A stretch of DNA of 64,000 nucleotides from Bartonella sp. CM31XJBT (GTDB lineage: Bacteria > Pseudomonadota > Alphaproteobacteria > Rhizobiales > Rhizobiaceae). This document shows, piece by piece, positions 1 through 9,128 of the stretch. The translations under genes were made by a program, and so were the position numbers. How positions within the stretch are numbered: the stretch's first letter is position 1; each line of letters opens with the position of its first letter. The DNA is taken from contig NZ_JAQITD010000012.1 in assembly GCF_028618555.1 (NCBI RefSeq), forward strand, positions 1 through 64,000. The letters are read 5' to 3'. Under the pieces are notes generated by a model that saw only the letters and a program-made list of their open reading frames with translations, was not told where the DNA came from and did not search any database.

Positions 1-1019
1 TTTCAGAATCTTCTCACTCTTTAGCCGATCAGATGATTGTGCGTCCAGTTCATAAAGAACAGCCTTCTCCACAATTGAGTGAGACGCTTTCAGTTTCTCA
101 CTTTTTGACCACGCCCTCTACAGATGCGGTATTGTCTATGTCTGTAGCTCCAGCGATGGTGTTTCACAACGAAATGCAAACAGTGCGTGCGGGAAGAGGG
201 ATTCTAAATAAAAGTAAAAAGAATGCAGCTTTATGGACCTATGCGATTAAATCTAAAGAGAGTATTGCGACAGAGCATATAGATTTTAAGTTAGATCAGA
301 CAGGTATTGTTTTAGGGATCAATGGTTTAAGCGAGTGGGAAAATGGAGAATTTTATATAGGTGGTTTTGGCAGTTATGATCGTGTCCGTGTTGCGCATGC
401 ACGGGGGGGTATCAGTGGTATCAATACTTATGGTATTGGCGCTTATGTCACTTATTTGGATCATAGTGGATGGTATCTCGATGGTATTTTAAAATACAAT
501 CATTATCAAAATACTCTAAAGGCAGTTTCAACGAATGGTTTAGGGATTGAAGGAAGTTATAGGCAATGGGCGGTGGGCGCCTCCTTTGAAGCAGGTTATC
601 GACTTCAGACGTCAAAGAACAGTTGGTTGCAGCCTTATGGACAATTTACATGGTTGCAAGTTGAGGGTAAAGAAATCAAGTTATCGAATGACATGACAGG
701 TGACATGCGTCCATTCACTTCATTACGCAGTGAGGTTGGTTTATCTTTAGGATATGAATTTGGTTCTCACATGGATTCCTCATCGCTTGCGTATATTACA
801 GCAGCATGGTTGCGTGAGAATAAAGATGACAATCAAACGTTAATTAATCAACGGCATTCCTTTACCACGGACTTATCAGGGAATGCAGGTAAATTAGGAA
901 TAGGTTTAAGCAGTTTAGTGAGTGAGAAGTTAAAGTTATATGGTGAGGCCCATTATATTAAAGGGCGTAAAACAAAACAGTCCCTTCAGGGAATTATAGG
1001 TGTACGCTATAGTTTCTAA
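1..1019 (+). CDS. Autotransporter, C-terminal barrel (5' end outside window)
   Basis: The open frame enters from the left edge (first full codon at base 3) and ends at TAA 1017-1019, so only the linker and the translocator are present. The product ends in a beta-barrel of about 270 residues with the terminal aromatic signature (RYSF) of outer-membrane autotransporters; a Ser/Pro-rich linker precedes it. An internal ATG at 33 is not the real start, because the frame is open before it and matches the third autotransporter (4777-7338). Every stretch I compared is identical in DNA to 6320-7338, and divergence begins just after the stop. The barrel would export an N-terminal passenger that is not visible here. 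The family resembles the inducible autotransporters described in Bartonella; that link is an inference. Confidence 0.85.
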   Translation, partial: SESSHSLADQMIVRPVHKEQPSPQLSETLSVSHFLTTPSTDAVLSMSVAPAMVFHNEMQTVRAGRGILNKSKKNAALWTYAIKSKESIATEHIDFKLDQTGIVLGINGLSEWENGEFYIGGFGSYDRVRVAHARGGISGINTYGIGAYVTYLDHSGWYLDGILKYNHYQNTLKAVSTNGLGIEGSYRQWAVGASFEAGYRLQTSKNSWLQPYGQFTWLQVEGKEIKLSNDMTGDMRPFTSLRSEVGLSLGYEFGSHMDSSSLAYITAAWLRENKDDNQTLINQRHSFTTDLSGNAGKLGIGLSSLVSEKLKLYGEAHYIKGRKTKQSLQGIIGVRYSF

Positions 1020-1379
1020 ATATATGGTTATTTTTTAGTTATCTTTAAATATATGATTGTTTTAAAGGTCTTTAATTAAAGGTTCAGAGAACAATTTTTC
1101 AGAGCATGCAGCTTCGTTGTTCATGATAAACTGTATACCCTTATATACTTGATTATGCATTACTTTTTATCTTTGATAAGAAAACTCCGAGAAAATGCTA
1201 AAGAAGCACTATAAGAGCGCTCTTATATTCTTGATCAAAAAAGTATTTAAAAACTATAAAGAACGGTTTTTTATGAGATAAGGAGGATTTTTAAGAAGGA
1301 TTGTTGCAATCTAAGGTTGAAAATATATTTTGTAGAGCTAATTACGTTTAGTGTCTATGCAGGCGTGAAGGGGGAGGAT
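1020..1379. other. Intergenic region upstream of second autotransporter
   Basis: No gene is visible. The stretch holds a perfect 16-bp palindrome (1211-1226) and an AGGAGG-like sequence near 1280 with no ATG at a useful distance. A TTG at 1317 would extend the downstream gene by 21 codons, but that extension would sit in front of a complete signal peptide, so it is probably untranslated leader. Confidence 0.6.
1211..1226. promoter_or_regulatory. Perfect 16-bp palindrome, operator candidate
   Basis: ATAAGAGCGCTCTTAT reads the same on both strands and lies about 150 bp upstream of the autotransporter start at 1380. There is no following T-run, so it is not a terminator. A dimeric regulator site is possible; no known consensus is recognised. 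Confidence 0.35.
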
Positions 1380-3944
1380 ATGGCTCTACAATATAAATGG
1401 AAACGACATTGTTGGATACTCATGTTGAGCAGCTGTTTTGTGCAAGCTGCTGCTGCAAATGAGGGGGGAACAGCACTTTTTTGTCAATCTTCAAGTTATG
1501 AAAATGATAAAGTATTTCAAGATCAATACAATGAGGATATGAAAACAGGCAGATGCATACTTGGAGCCTCTAATGATGCCATGGTAAGAACGCGCAATGA
1601 ATTAGACTTTTTGAAAAAGCCTAGCGATTTTATCATGGATAAGGGTGCTAGAGTGTTTGCGAGTCAACAGGAACTTGACAGTAGTCATCGTGACAATGCT
1701 GGATATAATGCACAAGAACAAAATACTGCGTTTCTTAAAAAGCCTGAACTTATCTCCATTAAAGATGGGGCAATTTTAGAAAATTATATCCTTGATAATG
1801 AAGGTAAAGCATACATTTCAAATGATGGTGAGATTGATAGTCCAGGGCGATCCATTAATAACACTGTAAGGAATGGTGCAGAGCTTTATGTGTATGCAGG
1901 AGGACTCAGTGAGAATAGTAAAATTGAACATGGTGGAATTGAAAATGTTCAGGCTTTGAAGGGAAAACAAGGTTTTTCGAAAAATGCTGTTGTTGAAGAA
2001 GGCGGACACCAAAGTGTTGGAAATGGAGGAAAAGTAGAAGGGACTAAAATTTATGGTGGTGAGCAGCTTGTTTTCGGCGAGGGGGATATTGGAGGAGAGA
2101 TTAAAGGGAGTAGTGCTTCTCATACTGTCATTTATGGTCAAGATGAAACACTAGGCCAACAAAAAGTATATGATGGCGGAAAAGTTTGGAATACGAAAGT
2201 TATGCGAGGGGGTGTCCAAGAGGTTGGAAAAAAGTCTCAGAGTGCAAAAAATGGTGGTTTTGCATTTGACACAGAAGTTTTTGGTGGTGGTAAACAACGT
2301 ATCTTAAAAGGCGGTCAGGCTATTGGAGTCACTTTAAATGAGAGTGCTATTCAGGAAATATATACTGATGGATCTGTAAAGAATCTAACAATGAATGATC
2401 AAACAAAATCATGGGTGCATGCTGGAGCAACATTAGAAGGCAAGACACAGGTAAACCATTCTGGGCAGATCCATCTTTATGCTGGGAATGATCAACAACG
2501 CACCACAGTAGAAGATATTATTTTAAATGGAAAAGATACAAAACTGTACTCTGTTACTGATGAGTTTGATGGAAAAAGTTCTTTGATACAAAAATTAAGT
2601 GGTGAAGGGAGTGTTATTTTTTCGTTTACAGGTTCTGATCCATATTATTCTCAGCTTCATGTGAATAATCTTTCAGGAAATTTACATTTCGCGTTCAATA
2701 CTACGATTGCCCATAACCGTGGTGATTATCTCTTGGTTGAGAAAGGCGCTGGGAAACATACAATAAGTGTTGCTGATTCTGGAGTTGAAATCACGGATCC
2801 TTTTTCAAATAAGCGTGATTTAATTACGGATCAAAGTGGTGGTGCGCATTTTACGCTGACAGATCTTAAGGGTGAAAAAATTAACGCCATTGATGGTGGA
2901 ACTTATATGTATGATTTGAAAGAAAGAAAGGATGAAAATGGGAAAGTTTGGTTTTTATCGGCAGACCGCCTCAGTGGACCAGAGCCTTCTATGCCAGATC
3001 CGACAGATCCTTTTTTTCCTGGTGAAACATCAACAACCCCCTCTACAGATGCAGTGTTAACGTTGTCCGTAGTCCCTGGACTTATTTTTAATAATGAGTT
3101 GCAAGTTGTACGGAATGGTAGAAAAATTTGGGACAGAAATAAGAAAGATATCGAACTATGGACTTATGGGATTAAGAGCAGAGAACGTGTTGCGACAGGC
3201 CATACACACTTTAAGCTTGGGCAGACAGGTTTAGTCTTTGGTGCTGATCAGTTGAGTGAATTAAGGCATGGAGAGTTGTATGTTGGTGGTTTTGGGAGTT
3301 ATGATCAAGCACGTGTTTCTCATGCACGAGGTGGTGATAGTGATTTGAGCTCTTATAGCATTGGAACTTACGCAACTTATTTTGATCATCGTGGATGGTA
3401 TATGGATGGTGTTTTGAAATATAATTATTACCGAGATAATTTAAAAGCCATCTCAACGAATGGTTTAGCTATTCAAAGTCATTACAATCAGTGGGCGATA
3501 GGTGGATCATTTGAGATTGGCTGTTATTTTGAACCGGCACAGAATACTTGGATGCAGCCTTATATCAAGCTAACAGGTTTGCAGGTTGAAGGTAAAAGAA
3601 TAAAACTTTCCAATGAAATGATAGGTGATCTAAGCCCATTAAATTCATTCCGCAGTGAAGTTGGATTGACTGCAGGACATGAATTTTTTGTGAATTCAGA
3701 AACTTCATTAACAGCTTACATTATGGCAGCTTGGTTGCGTGAGAATATAAATAATAATTATACGACAATTAATAAGCAGTATAAATTTATTACAGATTTA
3801 TCAGGCAGTGCGGGTAAATTGGGAATTGGTTTAAACGGTACGGTCAATGATAAACTAACACTTTATGCGGAAGCACATTATCTAAAAGGACATAAGATTA
3901 AGAATGCTCTTCAAGGTATTTTAGGATTACGCTATAGTTTCTAA
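1380..3944 (+). CDS. Autotransporter outer-membrane protein, AIDA-like passenger
   Basis: A complete 854-residue autotransporter. The start chosen is ATG 1380, because it opens a clear signal peptide (basic MALQYKWKR, hydrophobic core, AAA-type cleavage near residue 25); a GGGGAGG lies at 1371-1377, unusually close to the ATG. Residues about 130-400 form a passenger of short glycine-rich repeats, each with a core like GGxQxVxxGGxVxxT, typical of AIDA/pertactin-type beta-helices. A pertactin-like region follows, then a short Pro/Asp/Thr linker near residue 545, and a C-terminal barrel of about 270 residues ending in RYSF. The barrel is clearly homologous to those of the flanking autotransporters but diverged, while the passenger differs far more. 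Likely role: a surface-exposed adhesin or host-interaction protein. The exact ligand cannot be read from sequence. Confidence 0.9.
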   Translation: MALQYKWKRHCWILMLSSCFVQAAAANEGGTALFCQSSSYENDKVFQDQYNEDMKTGRCILGASNDAMVRTRNELDFLKKPSDFIMDKGARVFASQQELDSSHRDNAGYNAQEQNTAFLKKPELISIKDGAILENYILDNEGKAYISNDGEIDSPGRSINNTVRNGAELYVYAGGLSENSKIEHGGIENVQALKGKQGFSKNAVVEEGGHQSVGNGGKVEGTKIYGGEQLVFGEGDIGGEIKGSSASHTVIYGQDETLGQQKVYDGGKVWNTKVMRGGVQEVGKKSQSAKNGGFAFDTEVFGGGKQRILKGGQAIGVTLNESAIQEIYTDGSVKNLTMNDQTKSWVHAGATLEGKTQVNHSGQIHLYAGNDQQRTTVEDIILNGKDTKLYSVTDEFDGKSSLIQKLSGEGSVIFSFTGSDPYYSQLHVNNLSGNLHFAFNTTIAHNRGDYLLVEKGAGKHTISVADSGVEITDPFSNKRDLITDQSGGAHFTLTDLKGEKINAIDGGTYMYDLKERKDENGKVWFLSADRLSGPEPSMPDPTDPFFPGETSTTPSTDAVLTLSVVPGLIFNNELQVVRNGRKIWDRNKKDIELWTYGIKSRERVATGHTHFKLGQTGLVFGADQLSELRHGELYVGGFGSYDQARVSHARGGDSDLSSYSIGTYATYFDHRGWYMDGVLKYNYYRDNLKAISTNGLAIQSHYNQWAIGGSFEIGCYFEPAQNTWMQPYIKLTGLQVEGKRIKLSNEMIGDLSPLNSFRSEVGLTAGHEFFVNSETSLTAYIMAAWLRENINNNYTTINKQYKFITDLSGSAGKLGIGLNGTVNDKLTLYAEAHYLKGHKIKNALQGILGLRYSF

Positions 3945-4308
3945 ATATGTGTGTACACGGCTGATTAATTTTACAAATGTAATTGTTTTGCAAGCTTAAA
4001 CAGATAACGCCCGGCTATGTCTTTTCGAGAGTATAGGGACTTTCTCAAATAGTAGGAATGTCTTTATACTCTCTCTTTTAAAGGCAACATACTGAATTTA
4101 TAATAATAATTCATTTCTATGCATGTTGAATGAGAGTCCCGAGTATCATAGGATTCTCTCATTTCAAATCTGTTTATGTTGAATCAATCAAAATTATTCG
4201 CCTAGCACATCACAAGCGGGATGAACATGTGTATAAAAACTATATAAGAAAAGAGTAAAAATGTCTCTTATGAATCTTCTCTAGTGTCAAGGGCTATCAT
4301 AACATTAG

Positions 4309-4536
4309 GATGGCAAAGTGTATGATGATATCGGCTCGCTTCTTCATAAGCGTAAAGATTGGGGACGCAATGGCTTTACCGGTATACCATTCATGGGATG
4401 ACGTCGCGAAATGGGTTCGGGTGCGTTGAGAGATGTCTCTTTAAAACAAGCGCGTGAATGTACAATTCAAAGGCGTTTTGTGTTCCGTGAAGGACGTGAC
4501 CTCGTTAGGCACGAGCATTTTGTTCATCTAACTTCA
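4309..4536 (+). pseudogene. Phage-type tyrosine integrase fragment (DUF4102 N-terminal region)
   Basis: Reading from GAT 4309, the frame gives a stretch resembling the N-terminal DUF4102 domain of P4-like integrases: DGKVYDDIGSLLHKRKDWG, then after one in-frame TGA (4402-4404) RREMGSGALRDVSLKQARE, then FREGRD. In intact relatives the same order reads roughly KLxDGxGLxL...GxRREMGLGAxxxVSLxxAR...REGxDPI. There is no start codon, the match ends after about 70 codons, and no catalytic domain follows, so this is a relic. The single stop suggests fairly recent decay. It indicates that an integrative element once sat at the autotransporter locus. Confidence 0.75.
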
Positions 4537-4633
4537 AATATTGAAAATTGTTCCTTGAACTCAAGTAAACAATTTGAATTTTATTAAGATTTTCAGCCGT
4601 AAGTTAGAACTTTCTAGTGGCTTTTATAGAAAC

Positions 4634-4677
4634 ACAACTTAAAGTTGTTTATATTAAAAAATACACTTAAAAAGTGT
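4634..4677. repeat. Two adjacent short inverted repeats upstream of third autotransporter
   Basis: ACAACTT-A-AAGTTGT at 4634-4648 is followed by ACACTT-AAA-AAGTGT at 4663-4677, about 100 bp before the start at 4777. Either could be a regulator site or a leader hairpin. Both are AT-rich, so chance occurrence is possible. Confidence 0.3.
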
Positions 4678-4776
4678 TTCTAAACATAAATAAAACACAT
4701 TACGATACAATCTAAGACGAGTTACCTACGTAGCCGTGGGATATTTTTCTAAATAATTGAGAGTGGAGTGTCGATA

Positions 4777-7338
4777 ATGCAGTATAAACATAAGTTGAGT
4801 TTTTCAGTATTGATGATCAGTAGTTGTCTTGTACAAGTTGCAAGTGCAGTTGAAAACAGGAATGAAGAGTTAAAAAGATTAGAAAATGTGGGAAGTGGAG
4901 GGAAGGTACCAAAAGGTTCAGCACTGATTACAACCCTTTTCAACAATAATGTTAAGATCGAAGGTGGTGGTGTTGAAATTGTTGAAAATGGAGCAACTTC
5001 TGTAGGTGCCACTATTGAAAAAGGAGGGATGCAAATAGTTACGCGTGGAGGAAATGCAATAGATGCTAAAATCCTTGGAGGTCAGCAGTTTGTTCATGAA
5101 GAGAAAAATATTGATCTTACAAGCGTGGAGAGAAAAAGTAGTGCATATAAATCCACAGTTTCGGGGGATAGTGGAGCAGTGGGACAGCAGAATGTGTATG
5201 ATGGAGCGTGGGTGTGGTATACGAAAGTGGAAAATAACGGAGAACAAAATCTTTATGCAGGAGAAAGAAAAGAGGGGGGAAAATCAATGTATGCTGAGGT
5301 CTCTGGAAATGGGAGGCAGCACGTTTTAGCGTTAGGAGAATCTTTTGCTACTAATTTGAAAGATCATGCTATTCAAGTTGTATATCCTGAAGGGTTTGTG
5401 GATGGTCTGACTGTTAACAGCTTTGCTAAGTCGTGGTTCCATGTTGGTATAAAAGATGTCGTTGGAGAAGTAAGGATCAATGATCACGGAGAACTTTATT
5501 TATTCGCTGGTGATAGGACAAATCATACGACTAAGAAAAAAATTCCTATAAAGGACAGAGTTGAAGAAACAATATTTGAGGTTGGTGAACGGAATATGGG
5601 AGAAAAACCTCAGATTGAAATTGAAGATTTAGGGGGGAAGAATGGGACTGTTATTTTTACTTCTATCCCGTATGATCCACGACATATTTCACTTCATGTT
5701 GAGAAACTTTCAGGAAGTTTGCATTTTCGATTCAATATTAGTGCTACGGGGGATGCAAGTGATTACTTGTCGATTGATGAAGGTTCAGGTAATCACAAAA
5801 TAAGCGTTGCAGATTCTGGTCGTGAAATTACAGGTCCTATCTCTCAGAAAAATGGTTGGACCACAGAGATTAATTTAGTTACTAATAAATTTGGAGGCGC
5901 TAATTTTATTCTGGAAGATCTTTCGGGTAAGGACATTACAGCTGTTGATGGTGGAGCTTATCAGTATGTTTTACGAAAGAGAGAAAGATGTGCTGATTCT
6001 AGTGGTTATTCTACAATTTGGTATTTAAGTTCTGCCTCTGAAGGTACGACACGTTCGAATACTGAAACACAGTGTGTAAACAAGAAAACGAAGATTCCTC
6101 TTGCATTGTCTGAGCAAGGTGCTTCTTCTAGAGGAAAAAATACCGGTTCTCGTAAACCTACTACAAAACAACCAGCTAAACTACGGCCTCCACGTCATTT
6201 AAGAGAAGCGCAGAATGTCTCTAGTGTTTCTGTATCTTCCTCTCAAGAAAATCAGAATCGTCTGGTGTTTCCTCTAGCCAGTTCTCATCCTCTTTCTGCT
6301 GAAGAGCAACAAACTGCTGTTTCAGAATCTTCTCACTCTTTAGCCGATCAGATGATTGTGCGTCCAGTTCATAAAGAACAGCCTTCTCCACAATTGAGTG
6401 AGACGCTTTCAGTTTCTCACTTTTTGACCACGCCCTCTACAGATGCGGTATTGTCTATGTCTGTAGCTCCAGCGATGGTGTTTCACAACGAAATGCAAAC
6501 AGTGCGTGCGGGAAGAGGGATTCTAAATAAAAGTAAAAAGAATGCAGCTTTATGGACCTATGCGATTAAATCTAAAGAGAGTATTGCGACAGAGCATATA
6601 GATTTTAAGTTAGATCAGACAGGTATTGTTTTAGGGATCAATGGTTTAAGCGAGTGGGAAAATGGAGAATTTTATATAGGTGGTTTTGGCAGTTATGATC
6701 GTGTCCGTGTTGCGCATGCACGGGGGGGTATCAGTGGTATCAATACTTATGGTATTGGCGCTTATGTCACTTATTTGGATCATAGTGGATGGTATCTCGA
6801 TGGTATTTTAAAATACAATCATTATCAAAATACTCTAAAGGCAGTTTCAACGAATGGTTTAGGGATTGAAGGAAGTTATAGGCAATGGGCGGTGGGCGCC
6901 TCCTTTGAAGCAGGTTATCGACTTCAGACGTCAAAGAACAGTTGGTTGCAGCCTTATGGACAATTTACATGGTTGCAAGTTGAGGGTAAAGAAATCAAGT
7001 TATCGAATGACATGACAGGTGACATGCGTCCATTCACTTCATTACGCAGTGAGGTTGGTTTATCTTTAGGATATGAATTTGGTTCTCACATGGATTCCTC
7101 ATCGCTTGCGTATATTACAGCAGCATGGTTGCGTGAGAATAAAGATGACAATCAAACGTTAATTAATCAACGGCATTCCTTTACCACGGACTTATCAGGG
7201 AATGCAGGTAAATTAGGAATAGGTTTAAGCAGTTTAGTGAGTGAGAAGTTAAAGTTATATGGTGAGGCCCATTATATTAAAGGGCGTAAAACAAAACAGT
7301 CCCTTCAGGGAATTATAGGTGTACGCTATAGTTTCTAA
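4777..7338 (+). CDS. Autotransporter outer-membrane protein, AIDA-like passenger
   Basis: A complete 853-residue autotransporter. ATG 4777 is preferred over GTG 4768, because GGAG at 4765-4768 is correctly spaced for it and it begins the signal peptide (MQYKHKLSFSVLMISSCLVQ, Ala-rich cleavage region after). The passenger has glycine-rich AIDA-type repeats (for example GGGVEIVENGATSVGATIEKG). A basic, Ser/Pro/Thr-rich linker of about 110 residues (roughly 425-540) separates it from the barrel; the gene at 1380 has a much shorter linker. The C-terminal barrel ends in RYSF. The last 1,019 bp are a copy of bases 1-1019, which implies recent duplication or gene conversion of linker and barrel. Likely function: surface display of a variable passenger toward host cells. 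Confidence 0.9.
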   Translation: MQYKHKLSFSVLMISSCLVQVASAVENRNEELKRLENVGSGGKVPKGSALITTLFNNNVKIEGGGVEIVENGATSVGATIEKGGMQIVTRGGNAIDAKILGGQQFVHEEKNIDLTSVERKSSAYKSTVSGDSGAVGQQNVYDGAWVWYTKVENNGEQNLYAGERKEGGKSMYAEVSGNGRQHVLALGESFATNLKDHAIQVVYPEGFVDGLTVNSFAKSWFHVGIKDVVGEVRINDHGELYLFAGDRTNHTTKKKIPIKDRVEETIFEVGERNMGEKPQIEIEDLGGKNGTVIFTSIPYDPRHISLHVEKLSGSLHFRFNISATGDASDYLSIDEGSGNHKISVADSGREITGPISQKNGWTTEINLVTNKFGGANFILEDLSGKDITAVDGGAYQYVLRKRERCADSSGYSTIWYLSSASEGTTRSNTETQCVNKKTKIPLALSEQGASSRGKNTGSRKPTTKQPAKLRPPRHLREAQNVSSVSVSSSQENQNRLVFPLASSHPLSAEEQQTAVSESSHSLADQMIVRPVHKEQPSPQLSETLSVSHFLTTPSTDAVLSMSVAPAMVFHNEMQTVRAGRGILNKSKKNAALWTYAIKSKESIATEHIDFKLDQTGIVLGINGLSEWENGEFYIGGFGSYDRVRVAHARGGISGINTYGIGAYVTYLDHSGWYLDGILKYNHYQNTLKAVSTNGLGIEGSYRQWAVGASFEAGYRLQTSKNSWLQPYGQFTWLQVEGKEIKLSNDMTGDMRPFTSLRSEVGLSLGYEFGSHMDSSSLAYITAAWLRENKDDNQTLINQRHSFTTDLSGNAGKLGIGLSSLVSEKLKLYGEAHYIKGRKTKQSLQGIIGVRYSF
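6320..7338 (+). repeat. Direct repeat of bases 1-1019 (autotransporter barrel)
   Basis: Base 6320 aligns with base 1 at a constant offset of 6319. All compared lines are identical and the encoded 328 residues match exactly. Identity ends at the base after the stop codon (A at 1020, G at 7339), with only about 20 further similar bases. The left limit is unknown because the window begins inside the repeat. Confidence 0.95.
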
Positions 7339-7723
7339 GTATATGGTTATTTTTTAATTGATCTCAATGTGTGTAGAAGGATTTTCAAACCAAGTGTCTA
7401 GGTTCGTCCTCTTTAAAGAAGAAGGCTTTCAAAAAGATATATTTTTTGCATGTGAGTTTTTTCTTATGACTTTTTATTGCTTAAATGATAATTTTGATGG
7501 GAAGCATTTAAGATTATGAAAGAAGGTTCAATATTTATTGAGAGTCGGTAGCGCATCTTTATGATGGGATGAGCGATTGCAGGTATTTTTATTAAAGTTT
7601 TCTTTATAATTCATTCTATATTTTGAGAATTTGTGTAGATTTTTGCAGAGTCACTTGGCAAAGGGCTCCTTGCTCGCTATAGAAACAGTCAGAGAATGTT
7701 ATAAATGAAATAAAGGTGAGTAA
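7339..7723. other. Intergenic region upstream of ndk
   Basis: This 385-bp AT-rich stretch probably carries the ndk promoter. No recognisable gene, RNA or repeat was seen. Confidence 0.5.
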
Positions 7724-8146
7724 ATGGCTTTAGAGCGTACTTTTTCGATGATTAAACCAGATGCAACCCGTCGTAATTTGACTGGCGCAATTACTAAAAT
7801 GCTTGAGGATGCGGAGCTACGTGTTATTGCGTCTAAACGTGTTTGGATGAGCAAACGTGAGGCTGAAAAATTTTATGCTATTCATAAAGAACGCCCTTTT
7901 TTTAGTGAATTGGTTGAATTCATGTCTTCTGGTCCAACCGTTGTACAAGTTTTGGAAGGCAAAAATGCAATAGCTAAAAACCGTGAAGTAATGGGGGCTA
8001 CGAATCCTAGTGATGCAGAAGAAGGGACAATTCGTAAGGTTCATGCTTTATCGATTGGCGAAAATTCTGTCCATGGATCCGATAGTGCTGAAACGGCAAA
8101 AACAGAAATCGCCTTTTGGTTTTCTGAGATAGAAATTGTTGGTTAA
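7724..8146 (+). CDS. ndk: Nucleoside diphosphate kinase
   Basis: 140 residues, the usual length for Ndk. The enzyme transfers the gamma phosphate from ATP to NDPs through a phosphohistidine, balancing cytosolic NTP and dNTP pools. The N-terminus [15 protein letters not shown] and the active-site segment [12 protein letters not shown] (His near residue 117) are diagnostic. An AAGGTGAG sits just before ATG 7724. The gene stands alone, facing the convergent pgsA-uvrC unit, with a hairpin terminator after it. Confidence 0.97.
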   Translation: MALERTFSMIKPDATRRNLTGAITKMLEDAELRVIASKRVWMSKREAEKFYAIHKERPFFSELVEFMSSGPTVVQVLEGKNAIAKNREVMGATNPSDAEEGTIRKVHALSIGENSVHGSDSAETAKTEIAFWFSEIEIVG

Positions 8147-8180
8147 TAAAGCGTTTATAATAATAAAGCGTATATAAGAA

Positions 8181-8215
8181 GCAAAAATCCGAAACACTAT
8201 ATTTCGGTTTTTTGC
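8181..8215. terminator. Hairpin terminator after ndk
   Basis: GCAAAAATCCGAAA (8181-8194) pairs with TTTCGGTTTTTTGC (8202-8215) over 14 positions with one mismatch and a 7-nt loop. The right arm is T-rich on the plus strand and the left arm A-rich, so it could work in both directions. Confidence 0.75.
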
Positions 8216-8310
8216 TTATAAGATTATAGACTTTTTTGAAAGCATATGGAGCATTAATTGTTTTTTAGCTTTTAATATTACAGCTGCTTTTACGAAAATA
8301 TAAAGCCTAT

Positions 8311-8390
8311 TTACTCTTTTTTGAAGAGCTTTTATCTATATACCACCCTTACTTGTAATGTGCAAAAAAGTGCTTGATTGATTTATCATT
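8311..8390. repeat. Dispersed intergenic repeat, partial copy G
   Basis: The blocks TTTTTATC...TATACCACC, CTTGTAATGTGCAA and TTGATTGATTTA line up with the family seen at 19224, 21233, 40239, 54385 and 54598. It is degenerate and lacks the left block. It lies between ndk and pgsA. Confidence 0.4.
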
Positions 8391-8474
8391 AATAAAAATA
8401 AATCAATCTTATGCTATTCTTATCTCTTATTTAAGTACAAAAAGATAAATTATCATTATAAATCTCCATACTCT

Positions 8475-9056
8475 TCATAGGATAACGTGTTTTAAACCTG
8501 CACGAAAATAATCCCACCCTGTCCACAATGTAAGGAGGGCAGAAATCCACAGCATAGTAATGCCAAACTCTACTGTGTAAGGGAAAATTTTATTACCGGC
8601 TGGTCCAGCTAAAAGAAATACAATAGCGATCATTTGTACAAAAGTTTTCCATTTTGCAAGACGAGAGACAGGAACACTAACTTTTAACTCAGCCAAATAT
8701 TCACGTAATCCTGATACAAGAATTTCTCTGCAAAGAATGATAATAGCTGCCCATAGTGTCCACCCAGCGATGGTACTGTCTGCGGCAAGCAAGAGCAAAC
8801 AAGCAGAGACGAGAAGTTTATCGGCAATTGGATCTAACATGCGACCAATATTGGATGTTTGTTCCCAAATACGAGCAAGGTAACCGTCAAGAAAGTCAGT
8901 AATGGATGCAACGATAAAAATGGAAACAGCAATCCAGCGAGTGATATCACTTGATTGTAGTCGCCCTTCTAAAAAAAAGCATGCAACAACCATTGGGACT
9001 GCAACAATTCGTGCATAAGTTAAAATATTTGGAAAAGAAAAAGTATGATTTTTCAT
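8475..9056 (-). CDS. pgsA: CDP-diacylglycerol--glycerol-3-phosphate 3-phosphatidyltransferase
   Basis: 193 residues, an integral inner-membrane enzyme that makes phosphatidylglycerol phosphate, the committed step to phosphatidylglycerol and cardiolipin. The CDP-alcohol phosphotransferase signature D-G-x2-A-R-x8-G-x3-D-x3-D is complete at residues 57-79 (DGYLAR...GRMLDPIAD). Several hydrophobic segments flank it. The gene lies 72 bp downstream of uvrC on the same strand, the usual uvrC-pgsA order in this group, so co-transcription is likely. Confidence 0.96.
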   Translation of the reverse strand: MKNHTFSFPNILTYARIVAVPMVVACFFLEGRLQSSDITRWIAVSIFIVASITDFLDGYLARIWEQTSNIGRMLDPIADKLLVSACLLLLAADSTIAGWTLWAAIIILCREILVSGLREYLAELKVSVPVSRLAKWKTFVQMIAIVFLLAGPAGNKIFPYTVEFGITMLWISALLTLWTGWDYFRAGLKHVIL

Positions 9057-9128
9057 GGAGCCATTTTTAATTCTTGTGAAAGAGAATATATTTCCTTAAC
9101 GTAACAAGTCGAAGGTTATGAAACAAGC

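Larger units (their letters stand above)
3945..4776. other. Long intergenic region with integrase remnant and inverted repeats
   Basis: This 830-bp gap carries a decayed integrase fragment (listed separately) and two short inverted repeats near the downstream gene: ACAACTT/AAGTTGT (4634-4648) and ACACTT/AAGTGT (4663-4677). No other coding stretch is recognisable. The remnant suggests the array was once next to, or interrupted by, mobile DNA. Confidence 0.6.

Noticed and set aside
1818-2141. Minus-strand frame of 107 codons within an autotransporter gene
   Set aside because: It is a shadow of the Gly-rich repeats on the plus strand.
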